Source: Hordeum vulgare subsp. vulgare
Taxonomy: Eukaryota > Streptophyta > Magnoliopsida > Poales > Poaceae
NCBI RefSeq assembly: GCF_904849725.1
Contig: NC_058524.1
Location: 508,260,263 to 508,324,262 of the forward strand
Length of the DNA stretch: 64,000 bases
Direction: 5' to 3'
Under the pieces are notes generated by a model. It was not told where the DNA came from. It did not search any database and saw only the letters and a list, made by a program, of their open reading frames with translations. Shown in pieces: positions 22,797-32,708 of the stretch. The stretch's first letter is position 1, and each line of letters opens with the position of its first letter. A program made the translations under genes and the position numbers.

Positions 22797-23180
22797 TACC
22801 TTGCTGGAGCCTATATGTATGATCATTGCCTTAGATACCACCATGACTTTGCGCGGTTCTATCAATTGCTCGACAGTAATTTGTTCACCCACCGTGATAT
22901 TTTCTATTTTGAGAGAAGCCTCTAGTGAACACTATGGCCCCGGGTCTACTCCACACCATATTTTCAGCCTTACACTTTTTACTTCGTTGCACTTTCCGCC
23001 TTCAGATCTCACTTTGCAAACAATCTTGAAGGGATTGACAACCCCTTTGAAGTGTTGGGTGCAAGCTTGTTTGTGTTTGCGCAGGTACTCTGGACTTGAC
23101 GAGGCCCTCCTTGTGGATCGATACCTTGGTTCTCAAACTGATGGAAATACTTACTGCTCCTGTGCTGCATCACCCTTTCC
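22797..23180 (-). other. Unrecognised coding-like segment
   Basis: The minus strand reads about 120 codons with protein-like composition and one internal stop. Readable phrases are GGPRQVQSTCANTNKLAPNT, KSVRLKIWCGVDPGP and TVEQLIEPRKVMVVSKAM. It ends at a potential GTATAAT donor near 22797. It follows the DUF4283-like fragment on the same strand, but I cannot say whether it belonged to it. No family recognised. Confidence 0.35.
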
Positions 23181-23183
23181 TCT

Positions 23184-23748
23184 TTAAGGGAAAAACCGAC
23201 GCAAACCAGAGAAGTAACAAGAAGAATTCCTAGCACCAAGGAAGGAATTTTGTTGCCACAGCAGTGGCTCGGCAAGGAGTACTTCCCCTACCTTGGCAGC
23301 TAGATAGGGCACAAGGTGCACATACATGTTCCAAACATCATGTATCTGCACCCAGATCTCAATCTTGTCTAGCTTAATCATCGATGGTTTGGTTATCCCA
23401 TCATATGGTTTCACGACCACCACATCACCACTAAAGTGCCACGTACCATCGTTCATGACCCTCTATCGGGCTCCTAGGCAAGTAAATTTTATGGTGTAGA
23501 GATTTGCCTCAAGCGGTCTGAATTTCACCTCCCGAGCCAGATCCCACACCGATCTCATGTTTATGTAGACTTGCTATAGGTCTTTTCAGTATGAACCCTA
23601 GCTAAGGCAATCCATTGGACAACCTCCACTAGTACTCCTTCTCATCAAACACCACATCATCAAGGTCCTCTTCCCGCAGACCCAACTCCTGCACCAGCTT
23701 CACAACATCACTACCTTCGGTGGCGCCCGAGGCACCATCTGACTCCAT
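23184..23748 (-). pseudogene. DUF4283-type gene fragment, broken
   Basis: An ATG at 23748 opens a short acidic N-terminus (VVKLVQELGLREEDLDDVVF) stopped by TAG at 23629-23631. Further along, 23456-23184 reads the DUF4283 core (WHFSGDVVVVKPYDGITKPS, IEIWVQIHDVW, LAAKVGEVLLAEP). This family is abundant in Triticeae and usually carries a CCHC knuckle after the domain; none is visible here. The premature stop, a frameshift and the missing knuckle mark it as a pseudogene. Confidence 0.65.
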
Positions 23749-23949
23749 GTAAATATCTCACCCCAAGTAGCAAATCGAGTTTCAAGGGGAACCCTAAATC
23801 CTTCGCACCCCACAACCACCCAGGGTTCATCGCAATCAAGACATCACCGAACGAATCGAAGAGCCAAGCACGGGGGGGACTGCGACAGCAGGGACGACTA
23901 GAACTCAACGGCAGCGGTACGCCCCAAGAGAAAACATCACCCAAACGAG

Positions 23950-24474
23950 AGGGGAAAACATTCTGATTCCTCTCTATTATTTATGATTTAATAAAATACC
24001 TTATGAAAATAGCTTGTGCAAAATGGGCTGAAGTATCTGGAGCCCATTTAAGTTCCACACGCGTTTTTCATAAATATTTTTAGGGTTGTTTCATTGTAGA
24101 ACAAGTCATTGTGTAAGGTGCAGTGGTTTGTGGGCTGTTTTGGTGGCCTGTGGTCGCCGGTTCGAAACCTGCCCTAAATACTTTTCTATACATATTGGCA
24201 GGCGGGTCCCACAGGGTATAGAGAAGAACAATTCCATGTTAATTTTTTTTGTCAAAAGTATATTTTTTGAGGGGGGTCCTTGGAAAAATATATTCTTCGT
24301 GATTATGTATACAAAACAGAATGTGTACCATATTTGCGTGGTCGAGCCAAGTTTTTGCACCGCTTTAATGTACACCGCAACTTCTAGCATCGAAGTGACC
24401 GTTTACGCCAAGTTCTAACGCCACTGCTTTTGGCAAGAAGTTTGTATCGGTGTGTCATACCGTGAAACTGTGTG
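23950..24474. other. Non-coding stretch with pol III-like boxes
   Basis: AT-rich and without a supported gene. At 24117-24126 GGTGCAGTGG resembles an A box. At 24159-24169 GGTTCGAAACC is a perfect B box 33 bases downstream, the spacing seen in tRNA genes and tRNA-derived SINEs. No cloverleaf could be folded by eye, so it is not called a tRNA. Confidence 0.35.
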
Positions 24475-26040
24475 CTTCATGTTAAGAAGAAATAGCCACT
24501 TAAAAAAACGTTTTTGTCATCCTTCTCGTTGCAGCCTGGCTCAATGGAATGTGTAGGTAAAATAGGTAGAAAAACTAACATCTTTGTTTGGTTGCCCGCA
24601 TCTAGCCATCTAGGGCTCTTGCATTAGGGAGCATTTTTGACATAGCTTTTGGTTGTCTGCATTAGCTTGGCTCATCCGACTACACGGTGTTTGGTTGTAT
24701 ACGCGGGACATGATTAAGAGCTAACACTTGCACTTAACACATACAGTTATACTATGTCTTGCGAATGCGGTGGACGGTGATCGCGACGCCACGTCTGACA
24801 CATGAGCATGGAGTATCAGATGAGCATTCCCGACGGCACCGCGGTGAACTAGTTGCTAGCGTCGCTGCCGTAGAGAAATTCCATGTGGAGGAGTGCTGAG
24901 GAGAGGACGGAGGAGTAGAAATATAGTCTGTGTCGGACCATGGTGACTGCGGTGGACGATGGTCGTAACACCGTGTCCGACACGACGAGCACGGAGTATC
25001 GGGCAAGCGTTCTTATCGGCGCCGCTGCGAACACTAGTTCAGAAATGGCTAGCCATAACTCTTGTTGGTCGTGCGCCATTTCCAACCGACGCGAGCACTA
25101 TGTTTTTTTAATAGCGCTGGTATCGGCCATTTTTTTACTACATACCTATTTACTTAGTGTTAGCATTGAATTTTCATGGAATGTCACTTGTATATGGCCT
25201 CCAATGTTGTGTGCTGGCAGAACTTACTGTTGGCGTAACGACTGCGGTGGACGATGGTCGTAACTTACTGTACCCTTCATGTTAAGAAGAAATAGCTAGT
25301 TTTAAAAAAACATGTTTGTCAGCCTTCTCGTTGGAGCGTGGCTCAACGGAATGTGTAGGTAAAATAGGCAGAAAAACTAACATCTCTGTTTGGTTGCCTG
25401 CATCTAGGCCTCTTGCATCAGGGAGCATTTTGGCATAGTGTTTGGTTGTATTCATTGGCTCGGTTCACGCAACTACATGGTGTTTGGTTGTATACGCGGG
25501 ATATGTTAAGAACTAACACTTGCACTTAACATATACAATTATACTATGTCTTGCGACTGCGATGGACGATGGCCGCGACGTCACGTCCCACACAATGAGC
25601 ATAGAGTATCGGACGAGCATTCCTGATGGCGCCGCGGCAAACTAGTTGCTAGCGTCGCCGCCACATAAAAATTCCATGCAGAGGAGCACTTAGGAGAGGA
25701 CGGGGGAGCAGAAATATAGTGTGTGTCGGGCCATGGCAACTGCAGTGGACGGTGGACGGTGGTCGTAACGTCACGTCCAACACGACGAGCACAGAGTATC
25801 GGGCGAGCGTTCTTGTCAGTGCCGCTGCAAACATGAGTTCAACAATGGCTAGCCACAACTCTTGCTGGTTGCATGCCGTTTTCAACCAACGCCAACACTA
25901 CATTTTTTAAATAGCGCAGGTGTCGGTCATTTTCGTACTACATACCTACTTACTTAGTATTAGCGCTGAATTTTCGTGGAACGTCACTTGTATATGGACC
26001 CCAATGTTGTGTGCTGACGTAACTTACTGTTGGCGTAGTA
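24475..26040. repeat. Direct tandem duplication, period about 800 bp
   Basis: Two diverged copies begin CTTCATGTTAAGAAGAAATAG at 24475 and 25275 and stay alignable to GGCGTA near 25233 and 26035. Each copy contains a degenerate internal doublet (GCGGTGGACGATGGTCG-like) and repeated GTTTGGTTGTAT. No coding potential is supported. It could be two copies of a non-autonomous transposon. Confidence 0.8.
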
Positions 26041-26859
26041 GATTTATACCATGTCGGCAGTACTTCCTATAGCTATGGCATTGCTTTCGCCCGGACGCCA
26101 ACAACATATTTTATGAGTCCATTTTTGTCGGTCACTTTGGGGCCCACGTAACACCGATGCAGTATACTATGGCACGCGAAGAGCATATATATTAGTGTTG
26201 GTGTTGCCTTGTTTAGCAACGTGAGTAATAAAGTCCTAGCACTATTCCCACGTGATAATCCTTGTGTATCCACCTAGTATATTCTCTTCTTTATCTTGTT
26301 ATTCCTCTTCCTCCTCTCTCTCCTCTTCATCATGAAAACCCCAATTATTTTATTATGATTCTTAAGTAGTTAGTTAGATTTAGCTAGTTAGGTTATACAT
26401 TAATTAAGTTTGTTAGCATCCACACACCCACTCTCTAAGCTAGCTAGCTAGCTCTCTCCTCCATCCACTTGCATTGAATCTTAATTCACCTTTCATTAAT
26501 GGCGTCCTCCAACCTACATATGGTCGACCGGTTTCTCGCGCGATCGGTTGAGGAATAGCTCGACTCGGGTCTCTTCTCTTTGAGGTAATTAGCACAAACA
26601 CTTTACCGTTATTTAATTGTGTATTTATGTGTGTAATTGTTATATATATATGGCAAAACGTGGATAGGAAATGTGTAGAGAAAGTTGCCAATGTTTTGGC
26701 AAAACGTTAATTCATTTTATTTTTGTCAATTTTTTTATACTCAATATGTCCATTCTTTAGCAAAAGTCATGCCAAATTTTGTATGCCCTCGTTGTTAATA
26801 TATGTAGTTCTTTTTGTATTTCCCTTTACAAGCTACTTTGATCTATTAAAAGATTCAAT
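26041..26859. other. No gene seen
   Basis: AT-rich intergenic sequence with GCTAGCTAGCTAGCTAG at about 26436-26452 and short TA runs near 26640. I see no coding or transposon signal. Confidence 0.4.
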
Positions 26860-27050
26860 ATGGATCAAAGTGTGAAGGACTTTCTCAATTTTGCAATGAC
26901 GAAAATGATACAGAAGTGTGAAACACAAATATTATGTCCATGTAAGATATGCAAAATGGAATTTTCCATAATACGTTAGATGGTAGCATCCTCGCACACT
27001 TTCTTCGTCGTGCTTTCGTTGAAGGTTATACACGATGGTTTCGTCGTGTA
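26860..27050 (+). pseudogene. CACTA (En/Spm) transposase-associated domain fragment
   Basis: From ATG 26860 the frame reads VKDFLNFAMTKM then the CPCKICKM cysteine motif. After a frameshift about 26950 it reads LAHFLRRAFVEGYTRWFRR. This matches the pattern of the N-terminal transposase-associated domain of CACTA elements (FLxFA...CPCxxC...HLxxxGFxxGYTxW). It is only a remnant; no CACTA termini were found nearby. Confidence 0.6.
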
Positions 27051-27289
27051 ATTTTTGTGTACTTTTCATTGTGTAATACTTCACACATTTGTGTACTTCA
27101 TTTGTGTGTACCTCCTAAATTGTATTATTATATACTTTGATCCACAGTTTTTATGTAGTATATATTTTCACATGGCATCTGTCAATTAGAGAATCCCTAA
27201 AACAACAACAAATATTGTTGATAATGGCTTCCTCATTGGCGCGAGCACTAACAACCAACCGACACTTTAGCTTACTGTTGTGAGAACGA

Positions 27290-28430
27290 CTCATTTTCAG
27301 CCTGCTCCTCCTCGCCCCTTCTCCCCCCCCCCCCACTGACGAACATTGTTCTCCCGCGAGCCACGTCATTCCCTGTTGTTCCTTGCCCAGCCGTGCCTCC
27401 ATCCTACGCCAGACATGCCCCCACGCTACCCAGCCATTCCCTCACCCGCTCATCGAAGAGCCTCTTCAGCCAATGAGCTCATCCTCGTCATGTCCGACAA
27501 CTCTCTCCCTTCGTCGTCCTATCCATCCACCCCGACCGCCCCGCACACGCGCCCCATCATGCAGTCTTCACAGGCTCCCCCTCTCTCGCCCTCGTTATAG
27601 CTGACCCCCTCTCGATCCGAACGGTACAAAACTTCCTCTACCATTTGATGAAATGCATTATATGTTTATTTGTGAATCGATGAAATGCATTATATATGTG
27701 TTGCATCATGTGTTCTTGCGAATTGTCTCGTGCTATGTTCCTTTTTTGCAGGGAATGTCAATACAGGTTGATGCAGTTCATAGCCTATCGATGGAAGATG
27801 GGGGCCTGTTGCCGCACCGATAGCCGTTGTGGCCGGTTCCAGAGGTTTAAAGCCACGTCAGGGGTAGGTGGCGGCCGGCTCCCGTGGTTGAGGCCCTGCT
27901 CAGGTCGTTGCTGGAGGGATCCGATGGTTGAGGCCGTGCTAGGGGCACGAGTCCTGGCGATCGTATCCGGCAGGTGAAGTCGTGCCGGGGGCCGATAGCG
28001 AGCGGATCCAGTGGTTGAGGCCGCACCAGGGGCCCGTGGAGGCGGAGGGAGTTGAGGCTGCATCGGTGACCAGTGGAGGCGGAGGGAGAAGCGAGGAAGA
28101 AGGTGGGTTGAGGGAGTGGGGGAGGAGAAGGTGGGCTCTTGTGGGTGCGAGGGCGAAGTGGAGGAAGGCACGGGGTGACCAACGCCAGCCAGGACCTGGC
28201 GGCAAGATTCAGTGAGAGGAAGACGGAGGAGGTGTGCATCGCGGCGAATAAGAATGTGGGTAGGAGAGGGAGTGGGTGGGCGAGGTGAAAAAGGTGGAGT
28301 AGGTGGGGAGGATAAGGTGTGGGAGGGGTTTGGTTTTGATTTTCTTTGTGTGAGGCTACCTGGTGTTAGTAGAATAAGAGATTTTTGTTATTAGAATAAG
28401 ACTTTTAAGGGTGTTATTAGAATAGACCCA
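27290..28430. other. GC-rich non-coding block, copy 1 of a repeated element
   Basis: It starts at a poly-C run (about 27322-27334), then becomes GC-rich with repeated GGTTGAGGCCG(T/C) words at about 27880, 27926 and 28013. It closes with TTAGAATAGACCCACTCT. Proline-rich open frames on both strands reflect composition. The purine-rich 3' part resembles 31160-31700, suggesting two copies of one transposon family. Confidence 0.4.

Positions 28431-28524
<94 letters not shown>
28431..28524. repeat. Palindromic compound microsatellite (CT)n(AT)n(AG)n
   Basis: About 22 bases of CT, then about 38 of AT, then about 34 of AG form one nearly perfect 94-bp inverted repeat. Confidence 0.97.
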
Positions 28525-28528
<4 letters not shown>

Positions 28529-28529
28529 T

Positions 28530-28904
28530 CTATTCATCATGCAGGGTGCAGAATAAATTATTCCTCCCTCGAGGTAATTTTACGACCATTTCATAAATAA
28601 ATTAAATTTAAAATGCAAATAGATACATTTATATTGATTAACTACGGAAAATCTGCCATAAGAAAACAAAAATATAGATCATAAGACCAGAAAAATCGCA
28701 TTTTATGTATAATCTCCATTATGTTTTTATGTTTGTAATTTTACGTGACATAAATATTTTTTACGGTGACTATGTTTTTTTTACGGTCTTTTTTTACATA
28801 TGAGATAAGATTAAAATTTAAGAAACGTAAAATTACGGTGTATTAATGTGAAAATAGAGGGGGTGAAGAATAACTAGTTATTCTTCACCCAGGGTGACGA
28901 ATAC
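28530..28904. mobile_element. MITE copy 1 (CTATTCATCA terminal repeats), 375 bp
   Basis: The left end, CTATTCATCATGCAGGGTGC then AGAATAA, is an imperfect inverted repeat of the right end. The AT-rich interior has repeated TTTTACG words. A perfect 30-bp palindrome occupies 28861-28890, next to the right end. A relative lies at 31712-32082. Superfamily not determined. Confidence 0.7.
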
Positions 28905-29046
28905 ACTCGATGCAGAATAACTATTCGGACACCACTTCCGCACTGCACGGTTAACGCAAGTGCACAACACCCCTATCAAACGAGCACTGTAATGTGAACA
29001 GAAAAAACTGCATGCATTGTTTCGACACCGTTTCTGCTCTAGTTTC

Positions 29047-29700
29047 TAAACAGTTTGTTGGAATGAGGCGTATAATGTACCATTCGATAGCTATGAAAAA
29101 TCACAACTTCACCATGTTGAACACTTTTAGATATTCCTCACGGTTTAAGAGCAGTTTCAAAAACGGTGGGCGCGTGATGGACTGTAGTAAGCGTATTTTC
29201 GCGTTTTTTTTTCAAACCACTGGTCGGAATGAAGCAAAGAATATGACGTTAGAAAGATATCATCGAGGCGTAACTTATTCATGTAGATTATACTCTTTAA
29301 TTCCTTACGGTTTAAGAGCAGTTTCAAATTTACCGAAATGCAAAATTTTGTTTTTTTATATTGTTTTTGCTGCAGTTTTTTAACCGTTCGTCGGAACGAG
29401 GCGTGTGATACAGCGTGGAAAAGCTATGGAACAGGCGCAACTTTCATATGTTGATCATTTGTTGAGATTCCTTACGGTTTTAAAAGAATTTTGAAAACGG
29501 TGTCGCTGCCTACGAATGACAACGAACGTATTTTCGTGAACTTTTCCAAACCGCTCGTCGGCATGATGCAAATGATACGGCGTTGGAAATATATCGACGA
29601 GACGCAACATTTTCATGTAGATCACTCTCTTCAATTTCTTACGGTTTAAGTGTACTTTTGAAAATACCGAATGTACATACTCTATTTTTCGCGACACCAA
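29047..29700. repeat. Four diverged tandem copies, period about 167 bp
   Basis: Copies start near 29047, 29213, 29380 and 29547. Each has a CCGTTCGTCGGAATGAGGCG-like start, a middle resembling GCGCAACTTTCATGT, and an end resembling TTCCTTACGGTTTAAGAGC. They are strongly diverged from one another and no gene is supported. Confidence 0.75.
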
Positions 29701-29704
29701 AATT

Positions 29705-30270
29705 GACACGTGAACCGCATGAGATAGAAAAGTGCGCTACTTCAGACGAAAACCCGCATTGTATTATATGGGAAAGTGAACTTCATTATTTATTTTAGTT
29801 TTGTCTTTTTTTTCTAACTTTTATGAACGAGAATGGAACGCGGAGACAAGGGCAAGTGAACCACAACACTTTTTAAAAGTGAACCACATTAATTTTGTTG
29901 TTGTTTTCTCTAACGTTGGATGTAAGTGAACGTATTTACTCTCAAAAGTGAACCACATCCCAAGACAAAGAGCATTGCAGTCGACTCGATTCTGAAACAC
30001 ACAAAAACGAAGTGCATTATAAAAAGAAGTGAACCTCTAGTAGAATTTCCTTTGCTCTTTGTTTTTACAAAGCGAACCACAAATGACCTCAATTTTTTTA
30101 GCAGAGTGGGAAGGAGCTGCTCGTTAGGTGGGAAGGAGCTGCTCGTTAGGTGGGAAGGAGCTGCTCGTTAGGTCGGAAGGAGCTGCACACACGCGCGAAC
30201 TCGTGAGGTTTTCTTTTGTTAGCAGAGTGAACCACATAGCTCTATACAACGAACCACATCAGATCGAATG
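29705..30270. repeat. Dispersed GTGAACCACA motif array
   Basis: About ten occurrences of (A)GTGAAC(CACA), all in the same orientation, at about 29712, 29855, 29877, 29922, 29945, 30026, 30070, 30222, 30249 and others. It resembles the subterminal motif arrays where transposases bind in CACTA-like or MULE elements, but no terminal repeats were recognised. Confidence 0.5.
30106..30190. repeat. 22-bp tandem repeat, 3.9 copies
   Basis: The unit GTGGGAAGGAGCTGCTCGTT+AG occurs exactly at 30106, 30128 and 30150, then partly at 30172. A further single copy lies at about 30391-30415. Confidence 0.95.
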
Positions 30271-30559
30271 CTCACAGATAGACTAAAGGACATTGCGCTG
30301 GTCAGCCGATTACTGCACACGTCCCGCTACCGGACTGCAATTTGCACTTTGATTTATCTACAAAAAAAAATGCAAAAACACTGTTGGAACTGCTCGTTAG
30401 GTGGGAAGGAGCTGCACACACACGAACAAGCACACTGCATGCAGACAACATGAGACTCAACTCAAGGCGATGCCACCGTCGGCTGTTCGCGCGAAGGTGC
30501 TCACTTGGGACCGCAAACTATGAGTGTGTGAGCTGTATTGCCGCTGTCACCACCTAGTG

Positions 30560-31385
30560 TCAACGACGAGCTCTGGATGTCCATCGCGCTGACTGCAGCG
30601 AGTTGACAGACTCGGACGACCACCCTCTTCCAAATGGCTGGGGGAGGGGCCGGGGATGTCATCGTCCATGCAGCAGGGTGGGGATGTCGGGATCCGGCGA
30701 TGGCAGAGCCCCTGACGCAGGGGGAGTTGCTCGATGGGGCCGCCTTACTGGATAGGGAGAGGAAGACCCGGGCCCCGACGGCATTGCCATGGTGGAAGGT
30801 CGCGGGGCGGGCGGATCCAACGCTAGGCCGTGCCTGTGCCCATGGCAACCGGACCCGATGGTGGGGGCGTCGACGGGATCCGATGATGGGCGAACGTGGC
30901 TGTCCCAGCGCGGGGCGGGGCCACTGGAGGTTGATGTTGAGGCCACGACCACAGGGTGGCCGGATCTAGCACGGGGAGGAGCCGGTGGACTCTGGGTTCC
31001 AGTGGCGGCTCGATCCGGAGGGTGGTCGGGGACGGGCAGGTTGGGTTTGGTGCGGGAGCTGTGCCGCGTGGCCTGTCGCCGGGAAGGAGAGGGGAGGTGC
31101 GCCATGGCCAGCGAGGGGGAAGGACAGGTGAGGAATGCCGCGGGATGTAGGTGGGGAAGGTGAGATCGGGCCGTGCCGGATGTAGTGGTGGTGGGGTGTG
31201 GCGGTGGGGCTGGAGAGAGGAAGGGGAAGAAGATGGGGAGGTCGGGCTGGAGAGAGGAAGGGGAAGAAGGTGGTTTTGGTGGGGTGGGGTAGGGTGGGGA
31301 AGAAGGTGGTTTTGATTTTGCAGCTCCAGAGGGCTCCGGCTAGGGATGTATGCGGGCATCCCGCATAAGTTCACATAATATAATA
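30560..31385. other. GC-rich block, copy 2 of a repeated element
   Basis: Similar in character to 27780-28430: very GC-rich, with GGATCCGATGATGGG-like words and a purine-rich end (GGGGAAGAAGGTGGTTTT twice). The frames on both strands are proline- or glycine-rich and unconvincing as genes. A Stowaway insertion follows. Confidence 0.4.
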
Positions 31386-31545
31386 CTCCCTCCGTTTTTA
31401 AATATAAATCTTTTAAGCTATTTCACTATATGTCTACATACGAAGCAAAATAATTGAATGTATACTCTAAAATATGTCTATATACATTCGTATGTAGTCC
31501 GCTAGTAAAATCTCTACAAAGACTTATATTTAAGAACGGAGGAGG
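31386..31545. mobile_element. Stowaway MITE, Thalos-like, 160 bp
   Basis: It starts CTCCCTCCGTTTTTAAATAT and ends in a near reverse complement (TTATATTTAAGAACGGAGG), flanked by TA on both sides (31384-31385, 31546-31547). Ends, size and TA target match Triticeae Stowaway/Tc1-mariner MITEs. The name Thalos is from memory. Confidence 0.9.
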
Positions 31546-31711
31546 TAGTATTAGTTTAAATTAAAATAAATTTAATAAAAAATAATAATTAATCTGAGAT
31601 ATTTCGATTTTGAAGCGAGTTGGATCGGATGCGACGATGTCAGAACAAGAGATCGGTGTTAGAATGGAGTTTTAAGGGATAATGTTACAATAGACCCACT
31701 CTACGGGCACG

Positions 31712-32082
31712 CTATTCATCATCTTAGACGAGGATAATTATTCTTCACCCCCTTTATTTTAACATCAATGCAATGTAATTTTACGTTTTATAAATTTTGT
31801 CTTATTTCATACGTAAAAAGAGACAGTAAGAAAATATAAAATCACCTTAAAAATATTTTATGTCACATAAATTTACAAACATAAAAATATAGTATAAAAT
31901 ATACATAAAATATAAAAAAAATTGGTATTATCACCTATATTTTTGTTTTTTTATGTTAAATTTTACATAGTGAATCAATATAGATGTAACTATTTGTATT
32001 TCAAATTTAATTTATTTATGAAACACTTGTAAGATTTCCTTGGGTGAAGAATAACTTGTTATGCACCGTGTGTAATGAATAG
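31712..32082. mobile_element. MITE copy 2 (CTATTCATCA family), 371 bp, inverted relative to copy 1
   Basis: It begins CTATTCATCATC and ends TGTAATGAATAG. Its TTATTCTTCACCC sequence and TTTTACG-rich interior pair with copy 1 in reverse orientation. It lies just right of AATAGACCCACTCT, the same 14 bases that precede the microsatellite and copy 1. Confidence 0.75.
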
Positions 32083-32708
32083 ACATATACTGTAGCCACT
32101 GAATATGTTATCACTGACCAAAATCATGGATAGATAACGTAAATGGTTCATTAGCAATGCAAGCAAAACTGCATCAGCAACTCAATGTGGAAGAGAGAAG
32201 ACTGGCCTATTCCAAATTATGCTGCTCATTGTATGAATGTTCACTGACACTGTCGTACTGGAAAGTCCAATACTATGAACAACCAAGAAAACACTGCTCA
32301 GCAACAAAAAAAAAAGAATACAATGCTCGGTTATGTTGACTACGCAGGGGCAACGCTACTACTACCAGCATTGCAGATAACAAAGTCACAAGGATAGTCA
32401 AAATTGCAGATATACGTATACTGTCAGCTATCTCGGTAGGTTTGTCTCTTCCCACTGAAAGGAGCTATACTTTTTACACGGCTGGCTTCAGAACTTCTAC
32501 TTGGGGGGTAAGGCCACCAATTACAACCCAACATTTCTTACACAAATGGACAAGAAAAAAGAACAGCAACAAATTGAAAGAAAAAATTAGGCTGGACAAA
32601 GAGAAAAAATCGCCTGATCACTCGGTGAAGCCAAAAACCGCTGCCTTGCAGGAGCAAGTAAGGCGACAACTACTGTCGACGAGACTACCAGATGACTCGA
32701 GAGATGTT

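Noticed and set aside
24117..24190. A true tRNA gene
   Set aside because: Pol III-like boxes exist, but no acceptor stem or anticodon arm could be formed by eye.
30659..31374. Proline/serine-rich open frames on the minus strand (also 27785-28239)
   Set aside because: They are low-complexity translations of GC-rich DNA. Overlapping frames are open on both strands and no domain is present.
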